NCBI GenBank assembly: GCA_030435675.1
Contig: CM059621.1
Location: 11,284,001-11,348,000 of the forward strand
Direction of reading: 5' to 3'
DNA length: 64,000 nucleotides
Source of the DNA: Steinernema hermaphroditum
Taxonomy: Eukaryota > Nematoda > Chromadorea > Rhabditida > Steinernematidae
The translations under genes and the position numbers were made by a program. The notes under the pieces are model-generated. The model saw only the letters and a list, made by a program, of their open reading frames with translations. It was not told the origin of the DNA and ran no database searches. How positions within the stretch are numbered: the stretch's first letter is position 1; each line of letters begins with the position of its first letter. Shown piece after piece: positions 36,113 through 47,744 of the stretch.

Positions 36113-39100
36113 ATGGGGGCCAAGGCACTCGGCTCCTGCTTCAGCCTCCTCGGCTTCCAAATCGCCTCGTTCAAGAAAACGTCCGTCGCCATCGCCCTCC
36201 TCCTTTGGATCGTTGCCCTCGTTGGCCTCATCCTCAGGTTAGTCCTCTCCATCACGTGATCATCACAGTAGGCGCGCGTCATGAGCCGACAGTGTTTATC
36301 CCAGTGTTTCTATCCGTTTTCCTTGGTCGGCTAGCGCCACGAGGCGATGCGTAATGTAAACACGGAGCGGACTGTTCCCAGCATGCCCAGTTCGGTGCGA
36401 AATGTTTCTTTCGCACTATCAAAAGTGACACGTTATGAGTTGTTTTATGACCTCTGGCAGCAGCCGGCAACGTGAGCGATAATTAGATGAAAAGTACCGT
36501 AGCCAATCATCACCCGGAAGAACGGTTTTTAACTATAGTGGCAGCTTTTGCTGACAGTGCCGTTTCCCATTCATTCATCGGAGCAGTGCTGCGCGTTGTC
36601 TGCAGCCCTACGTGTATGGTGCTTGCTTTCACAAGTAGCGCCGCCATCCAGACGGACGCAAAAAAAACGGGAGATGATAAATAATGACCCGCGTCCGCTT
36701 TTGCGATCGATTCATCCGAAGCGAATCGATTAATGCCGACGGCCCACCGGAACGCTGTTTTCGTCATCGGGGCCACCCGCACTCTCTGATCCTCGATCTT
36801 CCAGGGCAAACGTCACAGCAGGCTTCGAGAGCGGCTTCGTGCGCGCCGACGCACCCTCAAATGATGAGGTCCGCGCCCATAGGCATTTCTTCGGGGACAA
36901 GGGCAAGCCTTGGTACATGGTCGTCTTCGCCATCGCCCGCGGCGACGGCAACATGGTCGCCGAGGAGGAGTATGACGAGATGCGTGTCTTCTACCGCGAC
37001 ATCACCGAGGTCCTCTCCATAACCGTCCCCTACCACAATTCTACCGTAGTCTACAAGGACCTCTGTGGCATCTTCTGCGATTTCAACGACCTGTTCTTCA
37101 GACTGATGGTTCGTGCAAAACGTCTCTGTCCTGAAAATCCTCTTGCAGAACATGTTGTGGCTCTCCGAGCTACGGTACCCGGTGGCCAAGATTTTCGGCT
37201 ACGACGCCAACATCGGGAAGTTCATCTTCGACCGCGAGGTCGACGAAGACGGCGTCGTGACGTCGGCGAAGATGGTCGCCCTCTACTTCACCACTTTCGT
37301 CAACTCGACGCTCATGGGGGATCGTCTGGTCTCCTTCGAGCGCGAGCTGAAGGAGATCATCGCGATGCACAACGCGAACTCGTCCCACAAGGTGGAGTTC
37401 CTTGTCCACGGCGCGGAAACGGTCAAGAACGAGGTCATCCGAGGGGCCAAGATGATGGCGCCCATCTACATCATCGGTAGGCCTCCGCCCCTTTCTCTGT
37501 AGATCGAATAGGTTCAGGCGGCGCCACATGCTTCGTTCTTGCTCTCGCGAGCGTCTTCGTCTCCTCGAAACTCTACGACCAACTGAACGCGAAGAAGGCC
37601 GCCGTCTTTGTGGCCGCCCTCCTTGTTCCTGCGATGGCTGCTACGGCCTCTCTAGGGACGATGTGTGCTCTGGGCCTGGCCCTCAACATGCCGATACTGC
37701 TGTCGCCCTTCCTGGTGGTCGCCTTCGCCGTCGGCCTCAACGATGCCTTCCTCCTCTCCACCACCTGGATGCGCCTCTCCTCGTTCTCCACCGTGCAGGA
37801 GCACTCTTTCGAAAAGCGCCTCGGACTAGTCTTCGAGCGCGTCGGCTCTACCGTAGTCCTCAAGTCCTTCGTGAACGCCCTCGGTTTCGGCGTCGCCATG
37901 GCCCTCACCGTCCCTGAGATCAAACTGCTCTGCTTGTCCATCGCCCTCCAGGCGGTCTTCGAACTCTTCTTCCAGGTTCTCTTCCCGGCCACACACGTCT
38001 CTAACGGCCGTTTTAGTTCTTCTTCTTCGCTCCGATCCTCGCTCTCTCCGGACAGGACAAATACGAGAGTTACGAGAAGCCCGGTCAGAAGGAGCACCCG
38101 GAGAAGGCGTTCCGCCACGGCTTCGAGAAGGCCTTCCTCAACGGCTACTGTAGTTTCCTCACCACTCCGTGGTCCCTCTTCCTCGCCGTCCTCGTCCTCT
38201 CCATCGGCTACCTCGCGCCCTCCATCCATGGCGTCCAATCTCTGAGGTCCGAGATGGACGGCCGCTGGCTTCTGCCGCCCGACTCGCGGTCGATGCTCGG
38301 AGTCGACATCATGTCCGACACGGTGAGCGACCGCCGCCCCTACCGTATCCTACTCGGCGCTTCTAGATCTGGCCCGACCAGCTCTCCATCCTCTACATCA
38401 TCCGGAGGCCTCCGAACTTCGAGGACCCTATCCAATACACGAAGTTCAAGGCGATGGTGGCGGACATCGAGGCGATGGAGCAGACGGTCGGCCACGAGAC
38501 CAACATGATGTGGCTCATCGACTACTTGAAGTCGACGGGCGTCAGCGGTGGCCTCCAGGCGGTCGACTCTGTCAATATGAGCAGCTTCAAGACGTTCATC
38601 ACCACAGACCCCTACCAGGCCTGGCAAACCGGAGTCCGCTTCAGCTTCGACGAAGAGTACGCAAGAGGCGCCAACAGATACCTTTAGCATGGATTTAGGC
38701 GAAAGCCCTCCATCAAGCAGATGCTCTTCATGGTCACCTACAACGGAACCCACACGATGACGGACAAACTCCGTCTTCTGACGGCATGTCGTCAGATGGT
38801 GCAGAAGTACCCCGAGTTCGACGTAAAGCCCTTCGACACAGACTCCGACATGGTCGACGTCATAGCCGAGATCCCGCGTTCCATCAAGGTGGTCTCCGCC
38901 TCGGTCATCGGCGCCACTGGAATCGCCTTCTTCGCCATTTCCCTCAACTTCACTGCCTCACTCCTCACCATGGCCGCTTCGGCTTCGCTGTTCCTCGGTA
39001 GGATCCAGCCCGTCGCTCCTTTTCAAGGACCTTCTAGGCGTCGCCGGGTTCCTTCCCTACTGGAACGTCGAGATCGATCCTCTCTCGATGGGCGGTATTA

Positions 39101-39472
39101 TCATCACCCCTGCCTTCTGCGTCACTTTCTGCGCCCCTCTCATCCTTCACTTCCTGAAACACTCCTCCACCACAAATAATTCCACGCGACTTCGCGAAAC
39201 ATTCAAACACATCGGGCTCCCTTCACTTCAGGTGGCCGGACCCTTCTTACCCTAACCACGTTCTATTTCAGGCCTCCCTCTGCATACTGGTTGTGCTCCT
39301 GCCTGTCCTCTTCGCTCCGATCGTCATCTACGCAAACATCGCGAAGGCGGTCACCCTCGTTGTGCTTTTCGGTATTCTCCACGGGTTCTTCATTGTTCCG
39401 ACGCTTCTCGTCGCACTTCCTCGATGCCTCCTGGGCACCAACTGTTGTTGTGAACTTAACCAGGACGAGTAA
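36113..39472 (+). CDS. Patched-related (PTR) membrane protein with sterol-sensing domain
   Basis: Twelve-helix RND-type protein of the nematode patched-related family, which act in sterol or lipid trafficking, moulting and cuticle-secreting cells. Nine exons (36113-36237, 36805-37108, 37149-37476, 37518-37975, 38017-38322, 38367-38656, 38699-38997, 39038-39231, 39272-39472) give 834 residues. Visible parts: TM1 after SFKKTSVAIALLLW, first extracellular domain with YKDLCGIFCDFND and NMLWLSELRYP, sterol-sensing domain around ATCFVLALASVFV to VGLNDAFLLSTTW, TM7 after LNGYCSFLTTPWSLFL, a second extracellular domain, and TM8-12 from IPRSIKVVSASVIG. The RND motif usually GxxVDD is GLND, and the second-half GFSVDFTAH-type motif reads TPAFCVTFCAP, lacking Asp and His. 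The first intron is about 570 bp; the others are 40-43 bp. Confidence 0.88.
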
Positions 39473-40123
39473 ATCATTATTGCTCACTCGTTCTCCAGAT
39501 TTCTCGGGCCTCACACCAAGGGATGTGCAAAGGAGGGAAAGCATACGTCTAATTGACTGTTTTGATTGGTAGGCGAAGAACAGTGGGATCGTATCAAGCC
39601 GCCATGCTGATCACCGCTAACCGTCACGATCTTCATAGATGAACAATTATCGTGCTTCCCTAAGTGCCTAATTGTGCGACCCCGTTTTTCTCGAACAATT
39701 ACCCATTTGGAAGACAATAACTGCAGACGATTGTTTTGCATTGTTTTGCTTGCAAGAACGATGCAACTCTACGATTGCTCTTACAGAAGTCATGGCAGCA
39801 GATAAGAAATCACATGGTAGTTGTTGTGTTGTTGAGGGGATTTTCAATCATCCCTGGGTTATTTTCTCGCAGCGTAAACGAAATATCGAGAATCGACCAC
39901 GAATGTTGCTATCAGTGTTATCAGCAGAAGTGAGCACAGATTCGAGCGAAGTTCAAAGTTAAACAGCGCTCAATGAATGTTTTCTGAATGAAGTTACACG
40001 AAATTGGAGTTCTGCTCCTCCGATTTTTTGATATTGCTTAGATTCCCAACTTCATTATCGTGCGCTCATGCGTCTTCCCCTTCTCCTGAAACTTCTGAAT
40101 TGTAGAAAAGGCGATATATTTCG
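39473..40123. other. Convergent spacer between patched-related and cytochrome b561 genes
   Basis: Two genes end here from opposite sides. Open frames are short and lack motifs. No coding feature is supported. Confidence 0.4.
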
Positions 40124-41025
40124 TTATTGGTTACTGAGTGATTCAGTTTCGTCGGACTTTGGTTCACTGAGAGGCTGTGTTGGTTCCTTCCGAATCCAAT
40201 CGGGGAAAGTGATCAGAGCGAGCGTAGTGATGGCGTAGGCGACTAGAAACACTCCGAAGACGTTCGTGATGACCATTTCCGCACAGAAACGTCCTTCCTT
40301 TGTCCAGCAAGTCACTAAACGAAATCGGTTTGAAAACCAGTAAGATAACTATAGTATTCTGGAAAATGGCGCCTTGTGATAGGCACCATAGAAGTCAAAG
40401 ACGCAACTGACTTTTCCAAGCAGCGCGTTCCGATATTCCCAAAAGAGCCGATCCGAGGGCCATGACGAACAGCGAGATACCAGTCAGCCGATGAGCGGGC
40501 ATGAACATCACTCTGTACCTCATGGGAAGACCGGGCTTCAGATATGTGACGAATCCGAAAAGAAACTGCGAGCAAAAGAGGACGACCGTGGTGATTCCAA
40601 TCCACGAGTGGAGAGACATCAGGTTCGGGATGGGCTTCAGCTTTCCTTCATTGTCCTTATTCAGATCGTGCGAATCCCAGGCTGCCTAAAGCACAACTGC
40701 AAGCACAGAAACCCATGTGAGCACTCACCTTGAGTCCAAAAATGTTGATAACAATAGCGATGAACTGCAGAGCTGCGTGGGCCAATTTTGTCTTCGGTTT
40801 CGCCACATTCCGAAGTCCACGGTAGATCAGGATAGCTTCACCATTGCAGAAAAGCATTCCGAGGCTCATGGCGAGCGGGTGCCAGCGGAATTCGCGCTCG
40901 GGGTGACTCTGCCAGGCGAAACCGCCTCCGAACGCCGACATCCACACGGCCACCAGCGCGAGAGCCGTGAAGAGAAGAAGCTGATTCAGACCGTAGAGGA
41001 GGTTGAAGGCGCTGTAGGACTGCAT
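40124..41025 (-). CDS. Cytochrome b561 family ferric reductase / ascorbate-dependent oxidoreductase
   Basis: Six-helix di-haem membrane protein moving electrons from cytoplasmic ascorbate across a vesicle or plasma membrane, reducing monodehydroascorbate or ferric iron. Three exons (41025-40729, 40685-40412, 40314-40124) give 253 residues. The four haem-ligand histidines are present in their usual contexts: FRWHPLAMSLG, TKLAHAALQF, SLHSWIGITT and FMPAHRLTGI. The ascorbate-side block KPKTKLAH and the C-terminal helix (FGVFLVAYAITTLALI) are also typical. A CTTTCAG acceptor abuts the ATG, a classic trans-splice arrangement. Confidence 0.93.
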
Positions 41026-41467
41026 CTGAAAGAAGAGACGACCATTAGGCGGTGGAGACGAAATAAAAACGAAATCGAAGCGGGCGATAATGGGGGAACA
41101 GTTGTTTACGAAATTTACGATCGATGATCGAAGATGCAGAAAGAGAGAAGACATCGAAAGACAAACAGCTGGACGAAGGAGCGAGTGGAGGCGCGCGATT
41201 TCCCACAATTTTGAGCAAAATCAAGGGAAGGAGGAGATCAGTGACAGAGGCAGCAATGAAAACAGTGGGAATGAGTTTCCAAAGGGCGGCAACAGGGGCA
41301 TCGCTTCAGGGTACACGAAAACGTGTGGTTTGCAGAATCGCCCACTTTGCAGACTTGCAGCTCGCGTCTGTCTACCAGACGACTGTCTCTTGTAAGGATC
41401 GGCTGGTCCTCACGGGCCTCAGTTGTGCGGTTGTTGGCGCTCGCAGGTCGGTCGATTGGTGAACAGG
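41026..41467. other. Divergent spacer between cytochrome b561 and a secreted protein
   Basis: About 440 bp, presumably holding both promoters. Open frames here are charged and overlapping, with no recognisable motif. Confidence 0.35.
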
Positions 41468-42352
41468 ATGAGAACCACCGTTGGAGCTTCAGCGCTCTTG
41501 CGAACGATCCAGATCTGTGTCCTCTTGGCGCCGATGGTGAGTCGCTGCTACCGATCTGTTACCTCAGCTTCGCTTTCAGGTGGTCGGAAACGTCGTCGAG
41601 GACGAAAATATGAAATTGGTGGACATCGAGGCTCCAATCGTCGGGTTCTACAAGGTAGCGCCTGTTTTTTTTTTCCTATTACATTTTTGATTCGGAATGA
41701 TATAGGTGGAGATCAAGACGGCGAGCGCGTCCTGCAAAGTCCAAATGAAGAATTATCTGTCGCTGCGGGTTATGGAACTCAAAAAGGGCAAAGTCGTTGA
41801 CTACAGCGCTGAACTCATCATCGAGGAACGCACAGGCAAAAACGATGACGCGGAGTTCGCTAAAGTAAGAAACGAAGCGGTCGCCATGTACTTCCCTGTG
41901 GTGATGCCGACCAATGGAACCCAAGTTCGTTTTTTGATATTTCTGCTCCCTTCTTATTTTTTCTGTTTGCAGTATGTCAAGAATGCTACACATCTTCTGT
42001 GGACTGTCAAAGGAGGTGATGGGTTTGCTTATGAGCAGGTCACCGTCACATCTCCTGGTGGAGAAAAGTGAGCTATTTGGTTTGTGTACTTATTCTTACT
42101 CTTACCTTCAGGACTGTATTCAACATTAACGCACAAGAGGCATGCAAGTGCTCTAACTTCATGGTCGGCAAAAACGACAGGAACCGCTATGGGTATTACC
42201 TCTCATCTAGAAATGCACTGGAGGGGACTGTGTTTACCATGAACGTGACGCCGGAAGAAGTTTTGCAAGGCAACTTGAAGCGAAAGGAGAAACTCAGCAT
42301 CGGGACAGAGAACAACGAGGGCCCTAGTCGTGATACCAATTGCATTAATTAA
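41468..42352 (+). CDS. Secreted protein, unrecognised
   Basis: Five exons encode about 232 residues: 41468-41536 (signal-like MRTTVGASALLRTIQICVLL), then VVGNVVEDENMKLVDIEAP, VEIKTASASCKVQMKN, YVKNATHLLWTVKGGDG and TVFNINAQEACKCSNF. Introns are 40-50 bp. There is no second hydrophobic segment, so it is probably secreted. Cysteines are few (SCKV, CKCS, NCIN) and an N-glycosylation sequon occurs at PTNGTQ and KNATH. I do not recognise the family. Confidence in the gene is good because all frames connect; function is unknown. Confidence 0.68.
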
Positions 42353-42992
42353 ATAAGATTCTCTATTTAAGTATTGCTGAGAAGGATAGTAAAGTTGCCT
42401 TGCATCTTCGGTCCGGTGCCTATGTTTTGATTTAATTTCTTTTACAATTATAGAATGATACGAAATCATATGAAATCATTCTGGTGCCATCTTCGAGTTT
42501 GCGAAGTGTTTAAAGGAAACGTTTTGGACAGGTGTCGCCTATACCAGGTCGCGATCAGTCAGTCACGAAATGAGATCAGTCACTCTCGGTTGTGAAATTC
42601 CTTTTTTAGCGTGCGTGGAAAATGCATGCGAACATTGGTCACTTCGAAATTCCACGTTTCCGCAATGCGCTCCGATTGTGACGTGGCGACTTTTACCCTT
42701 CTGGGGCAGATTCTGGTCGCATGTTTCTCTTGTCCGTGTGATGGGGTAGCCCTCGGTGCTGTAAACCGACTTTAATCAAATCGATTTGAATGCAAACTCG
42801 TGCGAAGTGTCGAACTGTAGTCCTTTGGCTCTTTGCAACGGCGGCCCTCTGGGCGAAATCCGATTAGAGAGAGGCGATGGCGATCGGAGAATCGGCCGCG
42901 AAGCCGAAACCGGAAAACGTGGCCGACAGTTGCCCAATCGACGTCGCGTTGTCATCGCCCGTCGCCTCGGATGGTGACGACGTTTCTGTGAA
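42353..42992. other. Intergenic upstream of the CLC channel
   Basis: About 640 bp expected to contain the 3' region of the secreted-protein gene and the main promoter of the channel gene. ATTAAATAAG directly after the stop at 42352 could be the polyadenylation region. Confidence 0.4.
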
Positions 42993-45900
42993 ATGACGGC
43001 CGGGATTCTGAAGAAAGAAGTGCTGCAGGTACTCGACCGGGAGTACAGCTACGAGCAGACCGTGGTAAGTGCGCCGCTTCGGGCTTTCGGCTGGTGGAGG
43101 GGCCTGAAGGAGCAGCTCTGTCCTTTCTGTCTCGTACAGCCATTTCTCGATCGTCCGCATTCGCAGATCGGTCGATTTCGTCTGGAGGGAAGCGAAGAGG
43201 AGCGCGAGAACGATCCGGGACGTGCGGCGGAGCGCGAACGCAAGATCGTCCGCTTCCACGAGCACGACCCCAGGGAGGAGTGGAAGAACGAGAAGAGGGC
43301 CAGGTAGGCGCTAGACGGCTGCAAGCACTTCAAGAGCTCGTTGCAGGACTTGGGGAGCGCAGTTCAAGCGATGGAAGGCGAGCTGCAAACCTGGTTTGCT
43401 AACTTTTCTACTATTACTGTTGAATTACAAGACAGACAGCTGCAAAATGCCATATACGGTAGAAAATTCCTTTAAAACGCCATAAGTGCCCGATTATTTT
43501 CTGTCCAGAGTTGGAATTTGGAGAACTGCAGCACCGTACTACATTCTTTCCAGTTTCTTTTGGCGATAGGGCGGCTTGATTTATCTCTTTTATATTGTGC
43601 TGTAGCACTTGTGACGTCTTCTTGTGTTGACTGAATTCGCCAGGTGGGACTGATGTCCAGGAGACGGTGATTCAGGTCCTCGTTTCGTCAGTTTTCCTTT
43701 GAAGATCGATTCCGTCACCATTTCGCTTTCAAATGCAAATCCCCTCTTCTTCTCTTGCTTACGTGAATCTTGGGAATTCCCATGTTCTCGAGGAGACTTT
43801 TCGGGTTTCTCCTCAAATTTTTCCTAGTTCAGATGCACCCGTTCCGTGAGTACTACGGTATCGGTTACGGTAATGCGCTCCTTTCAGCGCAGACATGGCG
43901 CCAGGTGCGGATGCTGCTCACCGACTGGCTCTTCCTGGCGCTGCTCGGCATCGGCATGGCCCTCTGCTCGATGCTCATGGACAGCATCATCGACTACCTC
44001 CAGACCTGTGAGTTCCCTCCGGCCCACCCTCCTCCTAAACGCCCCTTCAGTCCAACTGGTGCTCATGAACTGGGCCAGCCACACGGGGAACGTCTTTCTG
44101 GATTACTTGTGCACGTACCTCGCCTGGCTCGGCTACACCGAGTTCCTCGTCATCTGTTCCGCCATGTTCGTGCACTACGTAGCCCCCCAGGCCATAGGTA
44201 CGTCGTGCCAGAACCCCACGAAGTGACCTTGTTCTGCAGGCTCGGGTATTCCCGAAATGAAAACAATCCTGAGAGGAGTCATCCTGAAAGACTACTTGAC
44301 GTGCCGCACTCTGATCTCCAAGATGGTCGGACTGACCTTTGCGCTGGGAAGTGGCATCCCTATCGGGAAAATGGTGAGTCGGTGGCGATAGCGCCGGATC
44401 GGTCGTGTTTACGAATAGGCATTCTATTCAATGAGTGCGTTGGATGAGTCACTTTTCGATTCTATAGCTTTGAGAATTGATCAAAGAGAGACCGAAAGCC
44501 ATGTGATCCCTAAAGCTACTAAATGACATGAACTCAGGGTCCTTTTGTCCATGTCGCATCGATCGTCGCCAACCTGATCAGCAACTTGGCCGCCAACTTC
44601 GACGGAGTGTACGGTAATGAGTGCCGCAAATCGGAAATGTTCGCCGCGGCTTGCGCCGTCGGAGTCGCGTGCACCTTCAGCGCCCCCGTAGGAGGTGAAG
44701 ACTCCCTTGATCTCCTGGCTGAATCGCCCTTTAGGAGTGCTTTTCTCCATCGAGGTCACCACGATGTATTTCTCCGTGCGCAACTACTGGCGCGGCTTCT
44801 TCGCCGCCGTCTGCGGCGCCACCGTCTTCCGGCTCCTCAGGGTCATTCTCAACGAAAGCGAAGGTATCCCTGTCCTCTTCGTCTCGAGTGACTACGGTAG
44901 TTACAGTAACCGTCGTCGCATTCTATCAGACGCATTTTCCAAAAGACGCTTTTGTGCCCGAGGAACTGCCCTTCTTCGCCTTGATCGGGTAGGGCTCAGC
45001 TCTTCAGAGACGTTTCCACGAGGTTCAGGGTGATCTGCGGCTTCATGGGTGCGGCCTTCATCGTCCTCTACCGTAGTCTCGTCATGTTCCTCCGAATGAA
45101 TTCGTTCGCCAAACGATTCTTCCAAAGAAAGTTGGTCCTCTGGCCCCGGCACCCCCTAAAGCGCTCTTGTAGCTGGATCACGTATCCGATCGTCGTCGCG
45201 TTTATTGTCGCCACAATAACCTACCCGAGAGGATACGGTAGGTTCCTGACCGGCAGGGTGAGTGTCCTGCGATGCCTTCGCCCTCAGACGAGTCGTTCAG
45301 TTCAAATTCACGCGGACTCTGCTCGACTTCTTCTCCAACTGTACATGGTCGGTCCCGGTGCGATCGCTTGAGTCTCCACACGGCTGCGGTCCCGACCTGC
45401 TCAGCAGCTGGACTAACCACGAGGGATACGGTCCCTACAACGTCTTTCTCGTCATCAGCCTCTTCTTGTGCACCTTCGTAAGCCCGCGCCGCCTTCTCGG
45501 CTCAGCCCCTCCTCTAGTTCTTCCTCTCCGCGCTGTGCAACACGATCCCCGTTCCCTGTGGGATGTTCATGCCCGTTTTCGTGGTGGGAGCCGCCCTCGG
45601 CCGCCTCGTCGGCGAGATCATCGCCTCGATATTTCCGGACGGGATGGGCGAAGGCACCGACCAGCCCATCTTCCCGGGTGTCTATTCGGTCGTCGGCGCC
45701 GCGGCCCTCAGTGGCTCCGTCACCCACGCCCTCTCCGTCGCCGTCATCGTCTTCGAACTCACTGGACAGCTCATCTACATCCTTCCTGTCATGGTGGGTA
45801 GTCCTCGGAAGGCTATAGTATCCCTCTTCAGATAGCCGTTATAATAGCGAATGCGATCAGCACTTATCTTCAACCTTCGATCTACGACAGTATTATCAAG

Positions 45901-47744
45901 ATCAAACATCTACCGTATCTCCCTGACATTCCACCGTCTAATTCAGCGTAAGCCTGCTTTTGCTCTCAGATGGGAACCCTTCTTGTGTCAGGGTCCACAT
46001 GTGCTGTGCGGAGAACATCATGGTGACCCCCGTCCGCTACCTCAGCAAACAAACCACCTTCGACGACATCCGCCAGATCCTCGTTGACATGCCCAAACTG
46101 CGGTCCTTCCCCGTCGTCGACGATCCATGTACCCCCTCCGTCTTCTGGCTCCTCTCCTAGAGTTCACTCCCTTCAGGCTCCCAGATGCTCCTCGGATCGA
46201 TTCCCCGGCGCGCCCTCCTCGACATCCTCGGGGCACAACTCGGCGACGATGCTCGAAGGATCGAGGCGGAAAGCCGGATCCGCATGGCCATCGAGACGAT
46301 CGATCAACACTTCCAGGAGTCACAACGGGTAGCGGAGAAGACGCCAGCTGCGTCGCCAGAGGCGACCCCCGCCATCGTCCAGAAGAAGAAGGCCTCATTC
46401 GAGCTGAAGCTGCCTTCGGACTCGAGTATCTCCGAGAAGCAGCGGAGGATCAGCGAGAGCTCCGAGGATCGTCCCATCGAGTTCAGCCCTAAGCCGAAAC
46501 GTCTCAGCCGCTTCACCATCGAACCAATCGAGGCGGCGCCTCCGCCGGCCACTTTGTCACCGGCGACGGCGAAGAAAAAGCGGAAGAAGAAGGGGCGCAG
46601 AAACGCCGTCTGCTCCACCACAGAAACCGCTCCCGCGGAGATGGACGACGGTGGGTACGGTAGTCATTGCATCGCTAAGCCTCCCCCCTTCAGGCAACAG
46701 CACGGACACGGCCTACTCGGACGGGAACTCTTCTCGTCCCGGCAGCGAGTCGGATCTCCACAAGATGTCGAGCGTGTCGCTGCCATCGGACCACCAAAGT
46801 TCGATCACAAGTAAAAGAGGGCGGACTGAGTACACACAGCTCCGTTTTAGGGAACATCGCGGAGTACGTGAAGCAGGCGAAGAAGCGCCTCAACTTCCTA
46901 CAGCTGAATCTGACGCCGAGCAAGAAGGAGGAGACGACCAACATGGTCTACGACCTCTTTGACGAGGAGCGCCGCGAATGGGAGCTGATGCGACTGGCGG
47001 AATTCGTGGAACTCGACGAGGCGGCCATCGACCCGGCGCCCTTCCAGCTGGTGCGCAAGACCTCTCTGTACAAGGTGCACTCGCTCTTCTCGATGCTCGA
47101 CCTCAACAAGGCCTACGTGACGGACCGGGGTCGTCTTGTGGGCGTCGTCGCCCTCCGCGACCTCCGCATCGCCCTCCAAAGCGCCCAGCCGGGCCAGGAG
47201 CTGACGAGGACCGACGAAGACGAGAGCTTCAGCCTGTCCAGTTCCGACGACGTCACGCCCTCGGAGATCGTGCACGGCGACGTCGAATCGCAGCGCGAGG
47301 CCCAAGGGGAGCCGATGAAACGCGTGATGAGCGAAGGAGAGTCCGTGAAGGACATCCTCACGCCTCCCCTCAAGGTGCCCCCTCTGACTTCCTCTGCCCT
47401 TTGACCTTCCCTTTCTAGATCGTGCACCCCTCGTCGGCGTCGCTGCACCGCTTCCACAACCACCCGATGCTGACGATCTTCGAGGAGACCGAGAAGGAGT
47501 GGGTGAGCAGGAGGTCGTCGGTGAAGTCGAACAAGTCGAAGACGGAGCCCCCGGAGCAGCCAGTGGAGGCGCCCACTAGGTACAGGAGAGGGTCCTGCGG
47601 TAGTCATCAAACCTCTTTAGGGACTTTTCGGACGATGAGGGCGAAGACAGAGTGGCGAAGGCAGTCGCCTACTTGAGGAGAAAGTCGCTGGCGCCCGAAG
47701 AGATTCCAAAGGACATAGGAGAACTACGGGAAAGAACGCTGTGA
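42993..47744 (+). CDS. CLC chloride channel, ClC-1/2/K type, with CBS tail
   Basis: Voltage-gated-type chloride channel of the plasma membrane. The first exons (42993-43064, 43140-43303, 43347-43393) give [11 protein letters not shown] and [17 protein letters not shown]. Transmembrane exons begin at 43888 ([15 protein letters not shown]). The three chloride-filter signatures are [16 protein letters not shown] and [22 protein letters not shown] and a Tyr-bearing helix follow. The cytoplasmic tail has CBS1 ([20 protein letters not shown]) and CBS2 ([20 protein letters not shown], then [16 protein letters not shown]), separated by a Lys- and Ser-rich linker. Residues total about 1,000. The gating Glu of GKEGP is Met (44371-44373). 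A second start at 43770 or 43833 reads in frame into the same exons and would replace the N-terminus. Junction 43393/43888 is inferred from phase and may include another exon. Confidence 0.9.

Noticed and set aside
38657..38698. In-frame TAG at 38685-38687 in the patched-related gene, suggesting a pseudogene
   Set aside because: A 42-bp intron with GTACGC donor and GATTTAG acceptor removes it and keeps the frame (phase 2).
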